64,000 nucleotides of DNA. It comes from Bacillota bacterium. GTDB taxonomy: Bacteria > Bacillota > Clostridia > Christensenellales > Aristaeellaceae. The translations under genes and the position numbers were made by a program. Positions 57,956 through 64,000 of the stretch are shown one piece after another. How positions within the stretch are numbered: position 1 is the stretch's first letter; every line of letters starts with the position of its first letter. Below the pieces are notes generated by a model. It saw nothing but the letters and a program-made list of their open reading frames with translations. It was not told where the DNA came from and did not search any database. The stretch covers positions 8,168 through 72,167 of the forward strand of contig JAEWSC010000063.1 in NCBI GenBank assembly GCA_023398575.1, given 5' to 3'.

Positions 57956-59662
57956 ATGCGGAACATTAGCATACGCACCAAGATGTTAATATTTTCCTTT
58001 ACTGCGGCGGCTCTGATCATACTGGTATGGGCACTTTCTGTTTCCCAGTTCGAGAGCACGAAAATCGGCAGCACGTTGTACAGCGATATCATGCTTTCCA
58101 ATGAACTGAGGGCGGATGTTTTTCCGCCGCCAAGCAACTTGGTTGAGCCCTATGCGACCGCGCTGGAGTATATCGGTACAAGCGACCCGATCAAACGGGA
58201 GGAATTATTTGCGTCTTATGCAGCGCAAAAGGATTCGTATGTAGCGCGCTACGCCTATTGGAGTGAGCACCTGGACGATGCGCAATTGCGGCAAGCGTTT
58301 TTGAAAGACGCGAATGATGCATCCATGCATTTTTTTGATGTGTATGAAAACGAGGTTGTGCCCGCGGCAAAGGCGTATAACGCGCTGCAATTGCAAACCG
58401 CGCAGCGTAATTTGAAGGCCGCCTATTTGGCGCAGCGGACAGCGATTGAAAAGGTGCTGGCGCTTTCGGATTCCTGGCGGGAGAATTTATTGGCCGCATC
58501 CAGCGGTATGTCCAAGCGTAACAGCGTTCTGCTGATTGTGTTTATGGCAGGCGGCTTGTTGATCTGTGCGCTCATCAGCTGGTACATTACCCATACATTG
58601 GTATCCTCCACCAAATATGTTGCTGGAGTCATGGAGCGCATAGCAGATGGTGATCTATCCACTGTCATTGAGGACAAAAACATCACCCGTGATGAGATTG
58701 GGCGGCTTTGCGCATCCACAAAGCGGACGGCGGAGCGGCTGAATGGTTATCTTGCCTATATAAGGGAAATCACCGGCGCACTGAGTGCTATGGCTGATGG
58801 GGATATGCGGCTCCATCTGACATACGACTACAGCGGTGAGTTTATGGCCATCAGGCAAGCGCTTGAGAAAATTGCCGCTTCCATGAACAGCACACTCAGC
58901 GCCATTGCAAACGCGTCCAACCGGGTAAACGCAGGCGCAAAGCGAATCGCCGACGGTGCGCAAACCTTGTCCCAGGGCGTGCAGGCCCAGGCAAGCTCTA
59001 TTGAGCAGTTAACCGCCTCTATTGAAAACGTATCCGGACAGGCCATGGACAACGCAAGCAATGTAAAAAGCGCCAACGAATATATACAGCAGGCAATTTT
59101 GGGCATTGGTCAAAGCAATGACTCTATGCACATGCTGTTAAAGTCCATCGATCAAATAAGCAAAACATCCGGCGAAATCGGCCAGATCATTAAAGTGATT
59201 GAAGATATTGCCTTCCAAACAAATATTCTGGCGCTCAATGCCGCTGTGGAGGCGGCCAGGGCCGGCGCTGCCGGCACAGGCTTTGCTGTGGTGGCGGGGG
59301 AGGTGCGCAGCCTGGCCGGCAAATCTGCCGAAGCAGCCAAGCAAACCACCGAGCTGATCCAAGCCTCCCAGCGCGCCATTCGTGAAGGGGTAAAATTCTC
59401 AGAAAATACGGATAAGGAACTGAAGGACGTTGGCCAGATGACAGAAAAGATCATGAGCACCATTAACGGCATTCAAAACGCCTCCTCTGCCCAGGCTGCC
59501 GCGATTGGGCAAATCAGGCAGGGGCTTAGGCAGATTTCCGATGTTGTGCAGACGAATGCTACGGCATCTGAGCAAAGCGCAGCCGCATCCAAAGAAATGT
59601 TCAGCCAATCCACCCGCCTGCACGAAGCTGTATCCAGGTTCACGCTGGATGGGGCGGTTTAG
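57956..59662 (+). CDS. Methyl-accepting chemotaxis protein
   Basis: A 568-residue membrane chemoreceptor. Membrane helix 1 (about 11-30), an external four-helix-bundle-type sensor (about 31-200), membrane helix 2 (about 203-225), a HAMP region after it and the long signalling coiled coil. The hairpin tip IEDIAFQTNILALNAAVEAA near residue 425 and GFAVVAGEVRSLAGKSAEAA after it are the MCP signature. There is no class-specific ligand motif. The ATG at 57956 follows GAAGGGGC. Presence implies chemotaxis and motility elsewhere in the genome. Signal is unknown. Confidence 0.94.
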   Translation: MRNISIRTKMLIFSFTAAALIILVWALSVSQFESTKIGSTLYSDIMLSNELRADVFPPPSNLVEPYATALEYIGTSDPIKREELFASYAAQKDSYVARYAYWSEHLDDAQLRQAFLKDANDASMHFFDVYENEVVPAAKAYNALQLQTAQRNLKAAYLAQRTAIEKVLALSDSWRENLLAASSGMSKRNSVLLIVFMAGGLLICALISWYITHTLVSSTKYVAGVMERIADGDLSTVIEDKNITRDEIGRLCASTKRTAERLNGYLAYIREITGALSAMADGDMRLHLTYDYSGEFMAIRQALEKIAASMNSTLSAIANASNRVNAGAKRIADGAQTLSQGVQAQASSIEQLTASIENVSGQAMDNASNVKSANEYIQQAILGIGQSNDSMHMLLKSIDQISKTSGEIGQIIKVIEDIAFQTNILALNAAVEAARAGAAGTGFAVVAGEVRSLAGKSAEAAKQTTELIQASQRAIREGVKFSENTDKELKDVGQMTEKIMSTINGIQNASSAQAAAIGQIRQGLRQISDVVQTNATASEQSAAASKEMFSQSTRLHEAVSRFTLDGAV

Positions 59663-59759
59663 TAAAAGGGGAAAGGATATTGGCTATTGCGAGAAAGAGG
59701 CAAAAGAAAGCCTCCTTTTGCTATATGCGAGTCTCTATACAAAAAGTGCTTTCCATGCT

Positions 59760-59788
59760 TTGCCATGTAAACAGTTTTGAGATATAAT
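59760..59788 (+). promoter_or_regulatory. Sigma-A promoter of the helical-repeat protein gene
   Basis: TTGCCA (59760-59765), 17-base spacer, TATAAT (59783-59788), 50 bases before the TTG start. Confidence 0.65.
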
Positions 59789-59838
59789 GAATGGTGCAAT
59801 TCAGACAGTTCAGTAGCTGATCATAGGGAGGCAATTCC

Positions 59839-61329
59839 TTGACGAACAAAAGCATTTACAACACGATTTGCGAGAACATAACAGATGCGGGGTGGCTGCC
59901 TCAGGGCTTTTTGCTGCTAGATAAGTCCATTCAGCACGAAAAAACAGCTTTTGTGCCAGGGGCGAGAGATGGTTTAAGCCTGATTCTCAAAGAGCCACAC
60001 CTGGACAGAATCAGCGCAAAAATCGTGCAGTATATGAAAAGTGAGTCGTATATACATATTGCCGGCCTGCTGCGCACGTACCGTACGCTGCAGGTGATTG
60101 ATCCTGTAATAAAATGGATTCAAAACGATCACGAGGCGTTTGACGCACAGCGGATTATCGATTATGCGTATGACCTTGTGTTTGACAGCCAGGAATTAGA
60201 GCTTGTGAAATTTGGCATCGCGCTGCTGGGCATGTTTGATTTCAGCGGCGAGCCGCAAATCATAAAAGCCGTTATAGCCCTGGGGCTGTATGAGGAATTT
60301 ACGCTTTTCTCCATTGTTGCGCTGCGAAACTGGGAGAACGGTAATGCCCACCAGTTTCTCATCGCCCAAAGGGTGAAGGGGTGGGGAAAGATACACGCCG
60401 TAGAGCTGCTGGATACCGATACCGATGAAATAAGGGATTGGCTTTTGCGCTTTGGCTGCAAAAATGATGTGATGAATGCATACCTTGGCCTGACCTGTGC
60501 CGTAAAGGGAAACATGATCGATGCGTTGCGGCGGGATAATATGGACGAGGAACTGTTTGAGGGCATTTCCGTTATTATGGATGCGCTGCTGAGCGATGGG
60601 CCGGTGGCCGGCATGAAGGACTATGCACATGCGCAAGAAGCCTTGCAATTGTACCTGCAATCCGCCACAAAACACGCGGTCACCTTACAGCAGCTTTGGC
60701 ATGTGCTGAATATCAAAGATTGGCTTGCCAAGACGGCGTATGAATATAGCGATGAATTGCTGATTCTCTGTGCCTGCATTGCAGACCGGCCCCGCTGGCG
60801 GGATATGATCAAAAAGGCAGTGGTGGAAGGCGACGAAGAAATGCTGTATTATGCCGTTGATGCGGCCAGGCGGCTGCAGATGGATATTACCAGTCTGCTG
60901 TTTAAAACGGTGATCAAAAAGCCTGTGGAATACAGCGCGTTTTTGTCGCCGCTCTTTGTACGGGCCGATTTTGCCAAAAAACTGGCGGCTGCATACGAGA
61001 AGATTCTTCCCCTTAACCAAATGGCCACCGGCATGGGGGAGGCGCTATTTGCAGTGGAATACCAGCAGGAGCACCAATGCCTTATGCGCGTGCTGGCAGA
61101 ACTGGGGCCATATCCCAATCTGGGCGAGCAGCTTTTGCAAACCGCGCTGCAATCCCCCGTGATTCACTTGCGAAACTGCGCCTTGAGCGTGCTGGAAAAA
61201 TGGAGCGAAGACCTTTGGGTGTCGGTCTTTCATATATCACCTGCCGTCGGTGGTGTATTAAAAAGAGTCTCCCTGGATGAAGTGGACACGGATACGCGAA
61301 TGCGCATGGTCATGCTGCTCAACAAATAA
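59839..61329 (+). CDS. Helical (HEAT/ARM-like) repeat protein of unknown function
   Basis: A 496-residue acidic, all-helical cytosolic protein that I do not recognise. Sequence units such as VKFGIALLGMFDFSGEPQII, EFTLFSIVALRNWENGNAHQ and HLRNCALSVLEKWSEDLW are spaced roughly 40 residues apart and look like degenerate HEAT repeats, so it may be a protein-binding scaffold (inference). The start is TTG 59839 after an AGGGAGG site at 59825-59831; no earlier or later ATG fits better. A clear promoter precedes it. It lies between the chemoreceptor gene and the DUF342 gene, but spacing gives no proof of a shared operon. Confidence 0.7.
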   Translation: MTNKSIYNTICENITDAGWLPQGFLLLDKSIQHEKTAFVPGARDGLSLILKEPHLDRISAKIVQYMKSESYIHIAGLLRTYRTLQVIDPVIKWIQNDHEAFDAQRIIDYAYDLVFDSQELELVKFGIALLGMFDFSGEPQIIKAVIALGLYEEFTLFSIVALRNWENGNAHQFLIAQRVKGWGKIHAVELLDTDTDEIRDWLLRFGCKNDVMNAYLGLTCAVKGNMIDALRRDNMDEELFEGISVIMDALLSDGPVAGMKDYAHAQEALQLYLQSATKHAVTLQQLWHVLNIKDWLAKTAYEYSDELLILCACIADRPRWRDMIKKAVVEGDEEMLYYAVDAARRLQMDITSLLFKTVIKKPVEYSAFLSPLFVRADFAKKLAAAYEKILPLNQMATGMGEALFAVEYQQEHQCLMRVLAELGPYPNLGEQLLQTALQSPVIHLRNCALSVLEKWSEDLWVSVFHISPAVGGVLKRVSLDEVDTDTRMRMVMLLNK

Positions 61330-61452
61330 TATTTTCAGATAGCTAAAGACGATTATGCCTGTATCTTTCCAATATCTTTTTCAAATATCTTCAAGGGCTT
61401 AGCATACGGAAATTTTGGACGATATATGAAATAGATATTAAAGGAGAAGTAC

Positions 61453-62973
61453 ATGATGCAAAATACCGCTCAAGCCACGGATGAAACCGGCGGCAATAAT
61501 GGCATACTCGTGTCCGACATAGCAAACGCAGGAAATGCAGTAAACGCAGGAAACGCAGATAGCACAAACGACACCGCGCCGTTGCAGCCGGTACTTCCGC
61601 CGGTTGACGCGCAAGCACGCGCGGTTATTGATCAAAACGAGCTGACGGCCTTTCTGCGCATTGATCCGCCCGAGAACGGCGGCGCCGGTCCCACCCTTGA
61701 AAGGATGCAATATGCCCTTGCGTCTGCCGGGGTGGCCTATAATATTGATGTGGAAAAGCTGAAGGAGCTGGAAGCAGAACCTGTTTACAGCACCTTTATT
61801 CCTATTGCGCAAGGGTATGCGGCACAAGATGGTGTAAACGGTACGGCAACCTTTCACATACGTACCGAAAAGCCGTCTATGGCACCCAAAATCAAGGCAG
61901 ACGGCTCTGTAGACTATTATGATCTGGACATCGTAGAGAATGTAAAGCAAGGCCAGGTGCTTTGCACCATCACTCACCCGACAGAGGGCACGCCCGGCAT
62001 GTCGGTTAAGGGGCGTGAAATAAAGCAGACCAAGGGCCGGCCCGTCGCCTCCTATGTAGGCAGCAATACAATGCTCACAGAAGACGGAACGGCCATTGTA
62101 TCGAAAATTGACGGCCAGGTTGTTTTTGCCAATTACCGTATTTCGGTCAATGAAACGCTGCGAGTGCAGGGAAATGTAGACCATGCCACCGGCAACCTCA
62201 ATGTGGTAGGCAACATCATCATCGCCGGTACCATCATGCCGGGCTTTAAGGTGGAGGCTACCGGAAACATACAGGTCGGCGGCGTGGTGGAATCCGCAAC
62301 CATCAAGGCTGGCGGCAACATCCGGCTGCAGGGCGGCATTATTGGCAGCGAGGTTATTTGTGACGGGAATTTTGTGGGCCGGTTTATGGAAAGATGCGGC
62401 ATGTTTGTAAAGGGCGATCTGCAGGCCGAATACATTGTAGACAGCAACATACACTGCGGCAAAAACATACGGGCAGTCGGTCGTGATTCCAAAATCATTG
62501 GCGGCAACCTGATTGCCGGTGAGAACATAGAGGCGCGGACCATTGGTTCGCCCGCGGGCGTTTCCACCAGGCTGGAATTGGGCACCGACCCGGCCATATT
62601 GCAAAGGCAGCAGCAGCTGACCGTGGAGATTGCCGAACTGGAAAAATCCTTAAAGAGCATGCAGCCGCTTTTGGAATTGCTGCACCAGTTGGAAAACGCG
62701 GGTGCCCTGACGCCGGACAAGCGGGAGATACTCAACAACGTCAGCTACAGCTTTGAGAACAATACTGCGGTTTTAGAAAGCGACAAGGTGGAGCTGGCAG
62801 ATATCAACCAGCAGATTGCGAAAAAGGGATACGGGCGTGTGGTTTGCACCGAAGTGATGCATTTTGGGTGCGTGGTGGTGATTGGGGGCTTGTCCTTTTA
62901 TGTGAAGAAGGATATGCCCTTTGCGGGGATCTATTTCCAGGATGGGGAGATTAAGGTAGGCCTGGCGAGGTAA
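61453..62973 (+). CDS. DUF342 / FapA-like protein
   Basis: A 506-residue protein. The first 60 residues are low-complexity (AGNAVNAGNADSTND). Then comes the DUF342/flagellar-assembly-A region with DGSVDYYDLDIVENVKQGQV near residue 155, TEGTPGMSVKGREI near 180, and a beta-helix of glycine-rich turns (GNVDHATGNLNVVGNIIIAG, GGNIRLQGGII) to about 370. A coiled coil (about 380-460) and a short tail follow. Relatives include FapA-like and polymer-forming proteins, some affecting flagella or cell shape. Two adjacent ATG codons; AAGGAG suits the first. A motility or envelope role is inference only. Confidence 0.85.
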   Translation: MMQNTAQATDETGGNNGILVSDIANAGNAVNAGNADSTNDTAPLQPVLPPVDAQARAVIDQNELTAFLRIDPPENGGAGPTLERMQYALASAGVAYNIDVEKLKELEAEPVYSTFIPIAQGYAAQDGVNGTATFHIRTEKPSMAPKIKADGSVDYYDLDIVENVKQGQVLCTITHPTEGTPGMSVKGREIKQTKGRPVASYVGSNTMLTEDGTAIVSKIDGQVVFANYRISVNETLRVQGNVDHATGNLNVVGNIIIAGTIMPGFKVEATGNIQVGGVVESATIKAGGNIRLQGGIIGSEVICDGNFVGRFMERCGMFVKGDLQAEYIVDSNIHCGKNIRAVGRDSKIIGGNLIAGENIEARTIGSPAGVSTRLELGTDPAILQRQQQLTVEIAELEKSLKSMQPLLELLHQLENAGALTPDKREILNNVSYSFENNTAVLESDKVELADINQQIAKKGYGRVVCTEVMHFGCVVVIGGLSFYVKKDMPFAGIYFQDGEIKVGLAR

Positions 62974-63010
62974 ACGCGGAAAAACCGGGGATATATAACG
63001 GGTACAGAGC

Positions 63011-63044
63011 GGGGAAGGAGCTTTTTGAAAAAATCTCCTTCCCC
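63011..63044 (+). terminator. Hairpin after the DUF342 gene
   Basis: GGGGAAGGAG/CTCCTTCCCC with an inner TTTTT/AAAAA continuation around a GA loop, 37 bases after the stop. The flanks match the hairpin at 56491 (GCGGGGAAGG, CCTTCCCCGTAC), so both belong to one repeated hairpin family. Confidence 0.6.
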
Positions 63045-63108
63045 GTACCCTATCCTCAAAAACTTTATTAATGATTGATTTTAGGATTTGATACAAGAAG
63101 AGGCGTTT

Positions 63109-63873
63109 ATGGATATGTCTATACAGGAAAATATACTGCGCGAGGAAATGGAATTTCCCAAGCTGTTTGCATTGTGGGAGGAAAGGGAATACGGCATACT
63201 GTTTTATGATACGGAGGATGATGAATCCCACGACAGTAACCATGCCGTTTTGTATCCAGAAAAGATAATAGACTTTTCAAAAACGGTTTTAGAGATCAAG
63301 GCGTTTTATTTGGAAAAGGGCCTTGTGCCCAGAATCTATCAGCCGTTTGATGAAGGGTATTTTGTAAACAGAAAAGATATCCTTGAAAAATGCGGGTATG
63401 GCGTGCAGATATACGGGAAAAACAAGTTTATGGTGTTGACGGGTGAAAACACAATTGCTGTGCCCCGGCGGCTGGACATACGCAGAGTCACCACCTGGGA
63501 TCAGCGGATTGCCAGGGATATTTTTCTGCCTGCGGAGGAGGGGTATGCCATCGCGGTGGAACAGAAGGCTATACAAAAGGACAACTACTATTTATTTGCC
63601 GGCATGCTGGGGGATGAGGTTGCCGCTATTGTTTCTTTTCATACATCGAAACTGGATTGCACAAGGTTTGATACCATTGAAACGGCGCTAAAGAACCGGG
63701 GGCATGGGTATGCCCGGGAGATGCTGAGCTTTGCGGTAGAGTATTGCAGGGAAAAGGGATTTCGCAATTGCTTTCAATGGCCTATGCATGGGACGTCGGA
63801 AAGAATGTGCTATGAGGCAGGGTTTCGGGTTGCGTTTGTGGTGGAGGCTGGGGTAGCGGTAGGGGAAGAATAG
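63109..63873 (+). CDS. GNAT-like acetyltransferase
   Basis: A 254-residue protein whose C-terminal half resembles a GCN5-related N-acetyltransferase. AGMLGDEVAAIVSFH near residue 170 fits the beta-4 strand, and NRGHGYAREMLSFAVEYCRE near 200 is a Q/RxxGxG/A-type acetyl-CoA loop and following helix. The N-terminal half (about 1-110) has no match I can name. Similar two-part proteins in Firmicutes are annotated only as acetyltransferases. ATG 63109 follows AGAAGAGGCG; an in-frame TTG at 63088 lacks a site. The substrate is unknown. Confidence 0.72.
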   Translation: MDMSIQENILREEMEFPKLFALWEEREYGILFYDTEDDESHDSNHAVLYPEKIIDFSKTVLEIKAFYLEKGLVPRIYQPFDEGYFVNRKDILEKCGYGVQIYGKNKFMVLTGENTIAVPRRLDIRRVTTWDQRIARDIFLPAEEGYAIAVEQKAIQKDNYYLFAGMLGDEVAAIVSFHTSKLDCTRFDTIETALKNRGHGYAREMLSFAVEYCREKGFRNCFQWPMHGTSERMCYEAGFRVAFVVEAGVAVGEE

Positions 63874-63978
63874 AAAGTATATAAGCTATTGGTCTGCTTG
63901 TAGGGCTGGCGTGAACGTGAAAGAGAACGACCTTAACGCAGGGGGCGTAGGGGGGATTTCGATTTCCCCCCCCCAGAA

Positions 63979-64000
63979 CCCCCCCCCCCCCCCCCCCCCC
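63979..64000. other. Terminal poly-C run (probable contig-end artefact)
   Basis: The last 22 bases are all C, preceded by another run of ten C after GGGGGG-ATTTCGATTT. Such a run is more likely a sequencing or assembly end than real chromosome, although the G-run/C-run hairpin before it may be genuine. Confidence 0.6.

Noticed and set aside
61438..62604. Open frame of 388 codons on the minus strand opposite the DUF342 gene
   Set aside because: It mirrors a GC-biased coding gene; the plus-strand protein has clear domains, so this is a shadow.
1..64000. tRNA, rRNA, intact insertion sequences, prophage or integrase genes
   Set aside because: No tRNA TPsiC-arm pattern in a foldable context, no rRNA stretch, and no transposase, integrase or phage structural protein was seen on either strand.

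Overview
The window reads as a chromosome segment of an endospore-forming, probably motile, anaerobic Firmicute of class Clostridia. The support is the sporulation and germination genes (bofA, spoIIR, sleB-ypeB, a Cys/Pro-rich coat-like protein behind a sigma-K-like promoter), the folD-xseA-xseB-ispA order, the clostridial small families (DUF212, DUF6106, DUF6273, DUF6440), Gram-positive ribosome binding sites and sigma-A promoters, and a methyl-accepting chemotaxis protein. I see no rRNA, tRNA, CRISPR array, prophage or intact transposase. The right edge ends in a run of about 22 C and is probably a contig end.

Layout. 1-6.0 kb: a housekeeping strand with the folD end, exonuclease VII (xseA/xseB), ispA, a DUF212 membrane protein, a DUF6106 membrane protein, and a cysteine desulfurase/ThiI pair for tRNA 4-thiouridine. 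6.1-11.5 kb: bofA on the minus strand, then a glycolytic operon cggR-pgk-tpiA-gpmI with a CggR-like operator but no gap gene. Two related candidate structured RNAs lie between cggR and pgk and between pgk and tpiA. 11.7-15 kb: small accessory genes, two copies of a short hairpin-flanked repeat element, and the coat-like gene. 15-20.5 kb: a minus-strand signalling operon of a 1059-residue multi-PAS histidine kinase, a CheY-like regulator and a REC-PAS-GGDEF-HD-GYP protein. 20.7-31.8 kb: envelope and secreted proteins (six peptidoglycan-binding repeats; MBG/TSP3 adhesin-like protein; solute-binding-like protein), a racemase, a 2'-5' RNA ligase-like protein and a MerR regulator.

31.9-42.7 kb: a kinase-like APH protein, a VanY-type peptidase, RidA, a second MerR regulator with a classic 19-bp-spacer promoter, an oxidoreductase, the ypeB-sleB-spoIIR sporulation block, and a MarR-PNPOx-hydrolase operon. 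42.8-48.3 kb: one minus-strand operon of a UroD/MtaA-type protein, two tandem paralogous solute-binding proteins, two permeases and an ATPase, interrupted by a repeat. 48.5-56.5 kb: an MFS exporter, a cystathionine lyase/synthase pair, a secreted protein, and a multidrug ABC exporter preceded by a 21-codon leader peptide and an apparent terminator/antiterminator switch. 56.7-64 kb: an alpha-toroid protein, an MCP, a helical-repeat protein, a DUF342/FapA-like protein and a GNAT-like protein.

The strongest candidates for something undescribed are the covarying RNA motif pair in the glycolytic operon (7531-7583 and 9022-9076), the miniature repeat elements whose two flanks are equal-length copies of a terminator-like hairpin (about 13.0, 14.8 and 37.0 kb), and the leader-peptide attenuator at 54.5 kb. 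The UroD-plus-twin-binding-protein transport operon is the most interesting metabolic unit. All calls are by eye; no database search was run.
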